64,000 bases of DNA. Source: Rotaria sordida (lineage: Eukaryota; Rotifera; Eurotatoria; Philodinida; Philodinidae). Shown here in pieces: positions 36,729 to 49,300 of this stretch; position 1 is the first letter of the stretch, and every line of letters begins with the position of its first letter. The stretch spans positions 1 to 64,000 of the forward strand of contig CAJNOL010000716.1 of assembly GCA_905250125.1 (NCBI GenBank). Direction: 5' to 3'. The notes beneath the pieces were generated by a model. The model did no database searches. It worked only from the letters and a program-made list of their open reading frames with translations, and was not told the DNA's origin. The translations under genes and the position numbers were made by a program.

Positions 36729-37250
36729 ATGTCTGCAACATCGGCATCTATTCTCGATCATCTTGATAAAATCGCTGTCATTGCTGGCGGTTTGTTTGCA
36801 GGTACAGCTTTATATATGACTATTGGTGAAGTTCCAGCTTTGAATGCATTGGGTCTTGATGTACATTGGCGATTTTTTCCATATATGTATGAAAGAGCAG
36901 CTTTATCACAATCGATATTTGGTGCAACGGCTGGTATTGCAGGTGTTTTACATGGGACACGTATTATTGGTACACAATATTATCGTAATTTATGGATTAC
37001 TGCTGGAACAATATTTCTTGGCATGATTCCATATACAATCATTTGCATGCTTCCAACAAATAAAATGATAATTGCAGATAATAAACGTGTTCAATCAGGA
37101 AGTGAAAGTCAAATTAATGTTAATACAAGAAAAGAATTATTAGATAAATGGGCTATACTTCATTCGGTTCGTACTATTGGTTCACTTATTGGTTTTGGTG
37201 CTATGGTATTTGGACTTAGTCATCATAAAATACTTCGTTTAGGATGGTAG
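36729..37250 (+). CDS. DUF1772-like four-span membrane protein, intronless
   Basis: 173 residues from ATG 36729 (MSATSASILDHLDK) to TAG. Four hydrophobic segments are visible: about 13-32 (IAVIAGGLFAGTALYMTIGE), 55-75 (ALSQSIFGATAGIAGVLHG), 84-108 (LWITAGTIFLGMIPYTIICM) and 147-165 (RTIGSLIGFGAMVFGL). The layout, the Gly-rich first and last spans, and the LPTNKMIIADNKR segment between spans 3 and 4 fit the DUF1772 (anthrone-oxygenase-like) family, members of which occur in fungi, bacteria and some animals. Function in animals is unknown to me. The 3' half and about 600 bases of downstream flank are duplicated at about 51605-52494. No intron is visible. Confidence 0.7.
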   Translation: MSATSASILDHLDKIAVIAGGLFAGTALYMTIGEVPALNALGLDVHWRFFPYMYERAALSQSIFGATAGIAGVLHGTRIIGTQYYRNLWITAGTIFLGMIPYTIICMLPTNKMIIADNKRVQSGSESQINVNTRKELLDKWAILHSVRTIGSLIGFGAMVFGLSHHKILRLGW

Positions 37251-37361
37251 AAATTATAGTTATTTACCTTATCAGTAGCAAAGATATTACATTCTTACTG
37301 TAGCTATTTAATAAAAAACTTTCCTTAGTTCTTTAGCAATTGTATGCAGATCTGATGATAG

Positions 37362-37393
<32 letters not shown>

Positions 37394-38577
37394 AGATGCT
37401 TGTAATAAATTCTAAAAACTGCAAACTATTATATAGAAAATAAATGATTAATCAGTATACACAAAAGCAAGAATCTCTTTTTTTTTGAATACAATATTGT
37501 AATTAGCACTGTAATTCATCTAGACAGTCGATATTTGACTTAAATTTTATTATTAATTACTTTCGACATAACAAAATTAAAGGCAATGGTATTTTAATTC
37601 CTTATACAAAAATTAAAAAAGAAGTTCTCTCTCTACGGTCTGATAGTAAAAACAAGATTTTACATTTCTCTAATATTTGATCATTCTTCAATTAATACTA
37701 TATTAATAAACTTTCAATAAGAACTATTTGTTATGATGTGTGACGGTAATATTAGATCGAAATTTGTTTTCGGTGCATATTCTCTTCTTGATGTTCTCTT
37801 GTCTTCTCTCTTTTAAAAGCCTAGTCGTCTATACATATTAAATGTATAGAATAAGTGGTGGCGGTAAAACAACATAGAAATAAATTCATTAAATTTTTAC
37901 GTAAGTAATTCTTTGAGATAGACATCATGCGATTTTTTTATGGTTATTCAACTTAACCAAACAATATTTAAAAGCAATTAAAACGATTTTTGATCGTTGC
38001 ATCGTACTGTAAACAAGTTTATGAATTCATTGCGTAAAGAAACGTATAAAAAAATGGATTCTGTAATTGAGTGTGAATAACTAGGATGATTATTTCGAAC
38101 GTTTAATGAAATAAAAACTTGATGAAGTTGTTTGTGTATTTCTTTTTTGTTCTATTGACATAATTTTTTATATATCCTGATATATATGGATGACTAGATA
38201 TTAGAGGAGAAAAGAAGAACAGAGGACATGAAGAAAACGATACATATCGAAGACAAAATGCAGCCTAATATTACTGTCACTTAACATGACAAAGAACTCT
38301 TTTCGTTATTTTATAATGACAATGTTGGTTGAAGATTGATGAATATATTAGAGAAATGTAGAGCATTGTTTTCACTATCAGACCATACATATGTATAGAA
38401 AGAGTTTCTTTAATCTTTATAACTTCGTTACTAATTTTAATATACCATAAATAGGTTTTTGTTTCCTTTGATGGATTAACGACGTAGATCACGTATATTT
38501 ATTCTTTTTTTTTCTTAGTTAAATGAGAACAACATCAATAACAAATGAAATACAAAGAAAAATTTTTTAAAAGACGT
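37251..38577. other. Intergenic between convergent DUF1772 gene and MetRS
   Basis: The first 600 bases (to about 37843) are the 3' flank that is duplicated near 52 kb. A TA microsatellite lies at about 37362-37388. The rest is AT-rich, with no gene seen. Confidence 0.65.
37362..37388. repeat. (AT)n microsatellite
   Basis: Uninterrupted alternating TA of about 27 bases in the 3' flank of the DUF1772 gene. In the duplicated copy the same place holds only a short TATATATACAT remnant (about 52027-52036). Confidence 0.9.
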
Positions 38578-41500
38578 TCATTTCTTCTGACCAGCAAAAC
38601 GTAAACGATATTCTTCTACTAAAGCTTTTTCAATACGTTTAAATAATGGTTTAGCTTGTCCAATAGTATGACCAGCTGGTAAATAACAACGAAAAGCATT
38701 CTCTAATGCATAAACACTTTCGTTAATATTAAGTTGTTGTCGAATTTCATCTGATGTTGTTGGCATAAATGGTTGAAGAACCAAAGAAAGCAAATAAACA
38801 AGATTTAATGCAAGAGCAATACTTATTTCAGCATCTCTTCTATAAAACAAAAAAAAAAAAAGAATTTTCAATGTTGTATTTTTTTTGAATAAAAAATTTT
38901 ACCTATCAGCATCAGAACCTTTATATTTAGCCCATGGTTGTTTTAATTGTAAATATTGATTACCATAACGAGACATACGTAAAACACATTTAAGACCATC
39001 ACGAAGTCTAAAACATGAAATTTAAAATTAAATATACAAAAACTAAAAAGAGAATGAATTTACCTTGTCTTTTCCATAACTTCTAAATAAGCATTTAATT
39101 CATAAGTTATTTGAGCAACAAATAATTGATCTAATGGTGTTTCTAATTGATTAACATCACTTATTTTACCAGCCAAATTTTTTTCACAAAAAGCAATAGC
39201 TCTAAATATAGAATAACAATTGAAATTTATTTTGATATATATATAAAAATTTCTTTTACCGATTGATAAAATTGCCAAGATTATTCAATAATTCTGAATT
39301 ATTCTTTGACATTAAATCAGCCCATGAAAATACACTATCCTATATTAATCTTATATAATAAATCATCTTTTCAAAATAAAATATTTTACCTGCGTTTCTG
39401 GTCGAACATATAAAAGATAAAATCTCCAAATATCCGAAGGAATTTCTGTATGTTGAGCATGATCACCAAATACACCAACACCACGACTTTTAGAAAATTT
39501 TGAATCTTCATAATTAAGATAATCTAAAATTAAAAATAAAAGATTATAAAAAAAAAATAAAATAAAAACTCAATAAACAATCAATAATAACCTATGCCCG
39601 AAAGATGATTAACAATTGTATAATTATCTTGTGTTCCCAAAAGACAAGCTGGAAAGATAACAGAATGAAATGGTACATTATCTTTAGCCATAAATTGAAA
39701 TAATTCAATCTAAAATTAAATTAAATTAATATTTTATTTTTTATCATATAATCAATTTTACTTTATTTGGTTGTTTCCACCATTGTTCCCAATCATCAGT
39801 ATAATTTGCTGCTATTGATATATAACCAATTGGTGCATCAAACCATACATAAAAAACCTTTATAGAATAAAGATTTTTATAATTATTAGTATAAGAAAAG
39901 ATTAATGTTTACTTTATCTGTATAACCTTCTAAAGGTACTGGTGTACCCCATTTAAGATCTCGTGTAATACAACGTGGTTTAAGACCTTCATTAAGCCAA
40001 GCTTCAGTAATTGCAGTTGCTGTATTTGTCCAATGACCAGTTGTACTTGATTTTTGAAACCATGATTGAACATCGGATGATAACTAAATGAAAAATTTTA
40101 GAAATTAAAAGATTTGATTGAATTATGAATAAGTTGAAAAGAAAATCGATGATTTATGTTATTAGAAAATGAATGCTTAATTTTAAAAAAACAAAGAGTA
40201 ATGAATTTTTTAGTTTATTTTAAAACAAGATTCTGTAAAACGTTTTGATTTTATTCCAAAGAGTACAATCGTGATCAGAACTAGGATGAAAACGTCTTAC
40301 TCATATTTAGTAGGTTTAGAAGATTAATTTCAAACTGATATGAATTCCGCTGTAAGAGGAATACATAAGTATTCAATGAAATATCAAAGAAAAGTATCTT
40401 TTAAATAGGATTTTACGATAAAATAGAAATGATAATTTTCTTTCGAATTTTTTCATTCTGAAAATTTTTATGATTAATTTGAGATAATATATCGTAATAA
40501 GATTTATCGTACTGTTGGTAAATCAAGAAATAGATGTTCTGATTTTCTAATTTCTGGTTTACTACGACAAATTTGACATTTTGGATCAATAAGATCAACA
40601 GCATTAATTAATTTTCCACATTTATCACATTGATCACCACGAGCATCAATAAATTTGCATGCTAGATCTGGACATATACCAGCTACATAACGATCTGCCA
40701 GAAAACTGCAAATATATCAATGTATAAGAAATAAATAATCTAAAAAGTTGTGCTTTTTTACCGTTGACAATTATCACAATATAATTGTTCAACACTTTGA
40801 TTAAAAATAAGATTTCGTTTATGTAATTTCCAGAAAATATCTTGAGCAATTCTAAAATTAATCATACAATCAATTATACGAAAAAATAAAATAGATACTT
40901 TCTTTTTTCTAGAAAGAGAGGGAAGATAAAATCTTACTCAGTTTGTTTTTGGGTTGATGTTCGTCCAAAAAAATCAAAATCTAATTGAAACCATTTATAA
41001 ATGTTTGTATGTAAATCATAATATTTATCACAAATTTCTCGTGGTGTACATTTTTCTTCTAATGCTTTTGTTTCAGTTGCTGTACCATATTCATCAGTAC
41101 CACAAATATATAAAGTATTATAATTTCTCAAACGACAATATCTTAAATTTAATATAAATATTGAAAAGAAGTGAATAAGAAATTATTTGATTTTACCGAG
41201 CAAAAACATCGGCACTTAATAAAGATCCAATAAGATTACCTAAATGAGGTACATTGTTAACATAAGGTAAAGCACTTGTTATCATAATATTTCGAGCATC
41301 AGCTTTTGGTGTTCTACAAACAGAAAAAAATACAATAGTTGTTAGGAGAATTTGTGCAGGATTAAAATGTGAAACACGATGTAGCTGCTGTTGATAATCA
41401 CAGAGAGATTGTTTCTACTTTGAGACACATTTGTTCACTATCCTTTTACTTAGTTCTTCAGAAACAGATTAAAATGGGAAGATTATTGTGTTCTCCGTCT

Positions 41501-42819
41501 CGCCTCATCACATCTTTATAAGGTGTTTATATATGATTTATTTGACTACATATAGCAAAAAAACTAGACACAAGACTACGAGTTCGAGATCAATCAATGT
41601 TTTATTTTGTTATTCTCTATTGAACGAAGAAAATATTATAAACCGTTGTAGGACCTAAATTATACCTGCTTTGATTGACAACTTGATCTGCTGTCGAAAG
41701 CTTTCTTTTGACAGCAGCCGAATTACATGGTACTGAGCAGAGCTCTGAGGGGCGACTCAAAGTCGTCTCACCCGTTCGGTGTCTCGTTTCATTCTGTCAC
41801 TTGGACATAATTTTTCTTTGTCAAAGTACAGTTGAAAAGTCCAACGAATTTATGTAGTCTTCTTCAACTTATATCATTTATTTTACTAAACATCTATTTC
41901 AAAGTAATACTTACATGGCAACATTTTTATTACAAAAATAAACAATGAAAAACTCAATAAGCAGTACAACTTCAAAATAATGCTCATCGAGTAACTGATC
42001 TGAGAAAAGATATATTGGCGACATTTTTTGAGGTGTAGATATACGTGCTCTGAAAAAAGCATAAGGGAGATTTGCGGAAAGTTTTGGGTCTTTGAAAAGT
42101 TCTGTTTTTTACTCGAAAGCAAAAATCTTGAAAAAAAGGCTCTGTAAACCTCCTTTATTTTTTCCAGAACATCCACAACCTTCCCACATATACACTTGGC
42201 GGGACGTACAAGTGAATTGATCTTGTCCCGTTCCATTCCGTCTCGCGGAACTCTGGTCAGAAATGCAATAAGGAAGTAGTTTGTATATTATAACGAGACA
42301 TTATTAATTTATGTTTTTTGATTATATACCAATAACATCTATCAGAATCTGTGGTGTAGGGAGTGTTGCTCATGTGTGTGCGTCATGGTCTGTTGGAAGA
42401 GAGATGCAAACTTCTATCCGATATAATCGAGCGCTTCTCTTAGATCGTGTTTTATAAAAACATAACATTGTATACAATAAATGAATCATTTCTTACATCT
42501 TTTCATCAGGTTTTGGTTTATTTAATGTCGATGGTTTTTTTGACCATTGATCCAAAGCTTGTACAACTTCTTCCTGTGATCGATTAAAATCAAGTTCTTC
42601 TACAGGTGCTTCTGCAGTAGCTTGAGGTTTTTCCTGTTTAGGTTTTTCTTGTTTAGGCTTTTCCTGCTTAGGCTTTTCTTGTTTTGGTTTTTCTTTTTTT
42701 GATTTAGCTGCTTTGTCTGTAGATGCCGCACCACTAGTTGCTTCCGATTTTGGAGTAGTCGATTCTTCGACTTTTAAATTTTGTAAATTAATATCGTCTG
42801 TGTTGTCCGATGTTGCCAT
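38578..42819 (-). CDS. MARS1: Cytoplasmic methionyl-tRNA synthetase (13 exons)
   Basis: Charges tRNA-Met with methionine in the cytosol. Exons in coding order: 42819-42497, 41313-41197, 41141-40938, 40851-40762, 40705-40513, 40083-39913, 39857-39762, 39709-39592, 39523-39390, 39339-39260, 39201-39064, 39007-38903, 38839-38578. They add up to 676 residues plus TGA. The catalytic core starts [16 protein letters not shown], with HLGN as the HIGH motif. [14 protein letters not shown] follows, then a zinc-knuckle insert with four Cys pairs (CDNC, CPDLAC, CDKC, CQIC), [10 protein letters not shown], and [13 protein letters not shown] as the KMSKS loop. The anticodon-binding helical domain includes NNLGNFINR and LQPFMPTTS. 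The protein ends shortly after the core, without WHEP or EMAP domains. The first 100 residues replace the GST-like domain of vertebrate MetRS with a low-complexity Lys-rich segment containing a tandem KPKQE pentapeptide. Intron 1 (1.2 kb) carries a dispersed repeat. Confidence 0.95.
41340..41470. repeat. Dispersed repeat copy in MetRS intron 1
   Basis: The segment starting TTGTGCAGGATTAAAATGTG and continuing AACACGATGTAG, then GAGACACATTTGTTCACTAT, matches the sequence flanking the foldback element in Crumbs intron 5 (GCAGAATTAAAATGTGAAAT, ACGATGTAG, and GAAACACATTTCTTCACTAT). Weaker matches to the first part occur at about 44938-44970 and 63600-63645. Confidence 0.65.
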
Positions 42820-43322
42820 TATCTGAAAATAATTTGTATAGAAAATGTTTTTTCTCTTTAATTTCTATGTCAATTTATAGCGTAATGTTAACAATATGAT
42901 GCAATGTAGAAGATGAGTCATTCATTTCTCATAAGATTGCATTGGTTTGTTTTTTTTCTTTCTATTATTAGTTCTTGTTTTCGATCACATCTGATCAATA
43001 TACAGAGAAAAAAAAAGATAACATATTACGAAACGAAACAGTATTTTAGAAGATCACTCCAAAAGTGGATTAATCGTCAAGAGGAAAAAAAATGAGTTTT
43101 CTATTTTGAGCAAAAAAAAAATATTCTTTTTTTTTATCAGTCGCAAAAGCGAACCTATTTCCATGATTGAGGGCCGAAAGACAAAAAAAAAGCACACACG
43201 CATACATACATACATTGAAGTACTATTGAACAAGAGTTTACTGATGTACAAAAAAAAAAAAGATAAGAAGTGAAAGATATCAGACATAAAAGGACGGAAA
43301 AAATATTGAGCATGTTACACAT
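42820..43322. promoter_or_regulatory. ECT2 3' end / MetRS promoter interval
   Basis: About 500 bases separate the ECT2 stop from the MetRS start, both genes being on the minus strand. The interval holds several poly-A/T runs and a short (CATA)n tract at about 43200-43214. It must contain both the ECT2 polyadenylation site and the MetRS promoter; I cannot resolve either exactly. Confidence 0.45.
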
Positions 43323-46300
43323 TCAGTCTAAAATTATATAAATGAAATAAATAAATTGAAAGTAATATTCAATGAACTTACGTTCTTGGATGGATTGCAT
43401 AAATGGTGAAGAATCCAAATGATGAACAGTTTTCATGAATGAATCCTAAGCAAAAGAAAACGAAATAGAACATACGCAAAATTCAAGTTGAAGTAACAGT
43501 ATATACTAAAATCAAATGTTTGAAATGACTTCAAAGTTATATCAATATAAAATTCTATTTGCTTTTCGAATGGATGTTATAACGAAATGTTCGAATTCTA
43601 TATTGGCTGCCATCATTTTCAGTTACTTAATAAAAGCAACTCGCAATAAGCCATAAGAAAGCATTTCAAGCTTGACTATGATGAATTTGCACATAATAGA
43701 ATAAATAAATCCAAAAACCGATGGTCTGCAAACTTAAGAATGTTCGGAAATACTCGAATTTGAATTTAACCGTATTTTAGAATGCTTCAATGATGATTCC
43801 TACATACCTCAAGAAATGCTTGAGCAATTATGGAAACATCCGATGCTGTTTGCATAGTTTTAGAAATCGAGCCAGAGTTCACATTTGATACATATTTAGT
43901 CTTGCTTAGAAAATAGAACTTTTGGAGTTCTAAACTATTGTAATACTTTATTTTGTAGAAAAATTGAAGGTTCTACAAAAATACTGAATTAAAATTGACA
44001 TAAAATTACAACTTCGATAAGTTATAAATAACGCGAAAATTGATTTTGCTTTATGCATACATCTATTTAAGCGTTTTTAAGTATTGAATTACAAAGGTGT
44101 GGGTATGGGTGAGTTATTTTATTTCCAATTTATATATATGAATATTTAAAATTACTCGAAATTTAATCATAAGAAATCTTGATTTGAATGTTATTATTTG
44201 AAAATAACTTACTTGTCTTGATGATACACTCATTCGTTTATTTGAATCAAAAGTATTCGACCATTCATCTTGTAATAAATGAATTGGACTATTGATTTTT
44301 TTCGATAAATGTTTATTAGGTTCTGGACTGAATGAAAAAGCTCGACTTAACCGTTTATTTGCTTTATGAAAACCACTAAAATTTGAATATATATATATAT
44401 ATATTTTTTCAAAATATTAATTAATTCAAAAGAACAAACCGTTTAAGTGCTAAACCTAATAAATTCAAACTACTAGTTGAACGTAAACCTGAATCAATTT
44501 CTGAATTTTCAAGTGATGTTTGAGAACAATACATATGATGATTATTATTTGAATTAGTAACTGTTTGAATAAGTGAAGACTAAAATAAAAATAGTATATT
44601 ACTTTTTTTTTTTTTTGTTATTTTAAAAAATAATTTACTTTATCAAGTAAACATCGATCATCTGAAATAGCTTTAGATAAATGATAAAGTACATCGATTT
44701 TAGTATTTCCATGATGAGTAGTACTATTTGATAATGTTGAAATCGATGATGATGGAGACATTGAATCAGTAAAATAAGATTTTGAATTATTAGTACTAGT
44801 ATTTGTATTTCCATTAATAACACGAAATATAAGTTGACGTATTTGTCCATCAATTGAACAAAGTATTCCGAATTGTTCAGTTTCTTTAATAAGAAAAATT
44901 TTATTTAAACGAAAGAAAAAAAAAACAAAAACTTGTCAGCAGGATCTCTTTAGGGTTAAAATGTGTGCGTAATCTGCGATAAAACTTCTTCGAATGCACG
45001 TGAAAAAGATTCTGTATTCCTGGATGTTACACTCATGATACGTCCCCAGTCGTACCATCCCCCCTGCACTTTTTATGTTGATCATATGTCGTGTGTGACA
45101 AATCAACACATCACTACTAGAGATGTGTGCGGGAACAGATTTTTTTGGTCACAGTTCCAGTCTAGAGAATTAATGATTTATAATATAATTTGCTTAAAAC
45201 TATAGAATATTTAAAACTATAATCTTTAATTTCGGTCGAGACAATTTTTTCTCGTAGTCTCGATCTCAGTAACTTCTCGATTCCGATGATCGGGACTAAA
45301 ATTAGTCCTACAGTTGTCCTCGTCTGCCACGGAAACCTACCAAATAATCGTCGATCTTCACCCTATTGATATGGGGACGAAGGCGCAAAACTTATGCTCA
45401 TTGTATTTATTTTCGAAAAACATAATATGCGAGATCTATAAAACAAAAAAGCAGTCAATCACTTTTACCATCAATTGTTAATGATAATGAATTAATATCA
45501 AATAAACTTCGAATATCACTTAATTGAATAAGTGCAATATGTTTGTATGTTTTCGATGTTTTCATACCAGGAGTTTTCCACATATTAACACGTAATTTTG
45601 TTACCTAATAAGAAAATAAAAATATCAAAATGTACGTTTTTATGTTTTTTTTTGTTTTTTGATGATATATATACTTCAAGACAATCAGAAAAAAGAAAAA
45701 GAATTAAATGTGTTCGTGTTGTTGTTAATTCTTGTGAAAGTTCAATAACATGAAATTTTTCTATATAATCACGATGTGCAGCAAGTAATTCTGGCTAAAA
45801 TTTAACAAAAAAAAATGAAAATATTTAATAATAAATTTTTTATCAAAATTGATTCTCTTACTGGACAATTATCAATACTATTAACAATATTAAACATTGA
45901 TAAATGTTTTTCTGTTTTTCCTCTTTCTTCATTTAATTTTTTTGCTATTTCACGTAATTTATCTAATGAATCAATTAATAATTGATAATCAATATGTGTT
46001 ATTGATGTATATTTAAGTAAACGTTCTAATAATAATAATATACTTGGTAAACGTTGAATAGGTCGTATCATTAAATCAGCTAAATGTTGTTTACCTAATT
46101 CAATTTTATGTTCACAAATCTATTTGAATATAAATATATTTTATTAGATTATATTATTCCAATAAAAAAAAACAAAAAGAAAATTACTTTAAGATAAGCA
46201 TAAAAACGAGGATTAGTTTTTTCTAATGTATGAATTGCTTCAATTGTTTTATCATAAAATTTTGTATATGGTTGATAAACACGTAAAAGTTCAACAGACT

Positions 46301-49300
46301 AAACATTGCAACAAAAAAAAAAAAAAAAAAAAATAATATTTTCTTTTCTAAGATTTTATAGATACTAACATTAGTTAAAAATATTGAACTAATACATTCA
46401 TCTTCATTTATAGCTCGATCAAGTTGTTCAGCAATAGATAAATGTAAATGATAGATTTCTTCAATATTACCAAATATTTGTGTACTTTCAACTTTTGTAA
46501 GAATAGGACCATTGCGACGATCATCTTTTTCCATTTCGGTTTTGAAAATCTATTTGAAAAAAAGAAAATTCAACAATATTGTACAATGTAAATGATAAGT
46601 ATACTGCATAGAGATCTCCGTATGATTGTAGGATACTAGTAATTCAAGTAAAATGTCTTTTTGACATATTCTAGAAAAAAAAATCTATTTATGGTTCTTC
46701 AAAAAATATAGTTCGATTATTGAGAAAATCGATTTTTTTCGATATGATGACAAAACATGATAAATCCAGATTCGTATTCAAAATCAGCAAATAAATTTCC
46801 ATCGAATAGTACATACACTCCATATTCAAAACAAATTTTCGTTAAATTTCATTCCTTTTACCTTCATGCTGTTTTTTTCGAATAATTTGATCTGTGGTTC
46901 ACCTAGAAAGACTTCCTCTATGTCTTATCAAGTTTCATTGGGTACTCTCGGGACGTCAACAGTCGAATACAACAGAGGTTGTACTGCCTATTGACATATC
47001 TTGACGATACACCGTTAGAGAAAGGAAGTTTTCCTCTACTAGCCTACATAGATCTCGTTCTTTAACTAAAAGCCACCGTGTCACTTATATTTGACATATT
47101 TTGCTATCATGTCGAAAAATTCAATTGTCTAAATAATGAAATAATATTTTCCAAAAAGCACGCATAGATGTTTTGTTAACTATATGACGAGTGAAACCAT
47201 AAAAAAAATATTGAGCTTAATGAGACTTGATACTTTTGACGTATTTCAGTTTTCACTGAGTTTTTCTTTTAAACCTAATTTTGCTCTCAGTACGAAACAT
47301 TGGTCGATTAGAACACATCAAAGGGAGAAGGGTATCAGCGAAGAGAAAATTCAGGTTCACATATTCATCGTCTCCTCAATTAACTTTTTGAATTTATCAT
47401 CGCTATAGAAATAGGCCTCCAAAAAAAATATATTTATATGTTCTGATGAATAGTGTGGGTATTATCTAGACATACTCGTTGACAAACTTTAAAAACCTAG
47501 GTTTTACAACTACTTCTTTGTTCTTTTTTTTTCATTTCAAAAGTTTAGGATGGTAGGGAATTTCAAATTCGATCAGCATACGAAATTATACTACTAAAAA
47601 TCTATCCTATAAGAATACTACTTCAAAAAATGTTTTGAAAGGTTTCTCAATGAGTGTGCTTATCTTACATTTCATTTTATTCATCAGAAAATTGAATACA
47701 AGACAAGAGAGAAATATACAGGATATTAGAGATTTTCAAGCTCTTCCAGAAAACTATCTCTATAGATGGATAAATATAAAAAGTTAATTGTAGAATCAGT
47801 AATAAAATTCAGTTCATGTGGATCTGATAATAAGAATGCCTTCATTGCAATTGATTTATTTTCCAGTCAGTAGACGCTGGTTAAAGTATGAATATACAGT
47901 TGGATAGTCGCTCCGAAAGTATGACATAACTTTTCCGGTCTCGTTATATTCAGTCACTGAGACGCCTAGTATATTCCACAGACGATTCTATGGGCTCTAG
48001 TAACCAGTAATAATGTTGATAAGTAATATCTGATATATAGATTAACTAAAAGAATCCGGCAAAGAACTATTATACAACTAAAATTCTATTATCGTGACTA
48101 TAGCTGCTCTATCTTCATCGGATTTAATTCAACTAAAAGCATCAGCTATTTCATTGCAATTCAACATCGTATGAATAAGTTTGATGAGCGATATAATGAT
48201 GATATCATAATTGCTATAAAGTATTTAAATGATAGAAAAGTGACATTATAAATTTTGTCTTTTTTATCTATTGATTTATGTTTGATTCCTGTTAGAATGT
48301 TTTAAAACACTTTTCAACATTTTTACAGCCAACCTGATGATCAGTATTGTATAAAATCATAAATTTCAAATATTAAGATTCATTCTACTAGTCATCATTA
48401 TTCTTTGTTTATATATAAGTTTTCTTTTTTATAGTCTAATATCAATCTTACTCGAATAATATTTGATAACATTGTAACATAATTTCGTTCAGTTTCTCTT
48501 AATTCCATTCCAATTAAATATTTATTATCTTTTTTAATATTTTGTTGTTTTTCTACAATAATAAATAAAAATTTTTCTTTTTTGTATTTCGAAAATTATT
48601 CATTGTAATTTACCTATAACAATATTATCATCTAATAAATTTTCATTCTCATTAATACTACTATTAAAACGTTTTGAATTTGGTGTATTATCAATTTGTT
48701 CATTTATATACGAATGTTTATGTCGACGTTTTCGTTTAATAGTCGTATTTAATGATGAATCATGTAATGGACTATCACCATGTATTGATGGAGAAAGTAA
48801 TAATAACGAAGAATCTGGTGTTGTTGATTGATTACTAGTTAAATTAACTATATACATTGATTCATCAGCTTTTCCCATTAAACATAAACATTCCCAAAAC
48901 CACTAAAATTCAAATATTCTATATTATTTTAATCTGTTTGTTATTCTTGTTAATTAATACATACTTGTACATGAACAATATATTGTCGATGTTTACGTGT
49001 ATATGATGGATATGTCAATATAAATAAATTTATATCAGAAAGAACAATATGTGTTGCTTCATTCATTTCTTTTGTTATAAATCCACCTAAAAAGAAAGAT
49101 TTTCATTTAATTTATCTGATGCATAAATAGAAATGTATTCATTTTACGAGAAAGCCATCCGGAGTGATTTATCATGATTGTATACTCATATTCGGCATAT
49201 AGAGCAGTGTCCGATATGGATCAAATTTTTGTAACCAGACCCGAGTATCGACTAATTTTCTTTTACTTTTGAGAAAATCAATTTCTCAATCCTTTTTTTT

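Noticed and set aside
41886..42236. 116-codon minus-strand frame in MetRS intron 1
   Set aside because: It lies inside an intron that contains repeat sequence, and no domain is recognisable.
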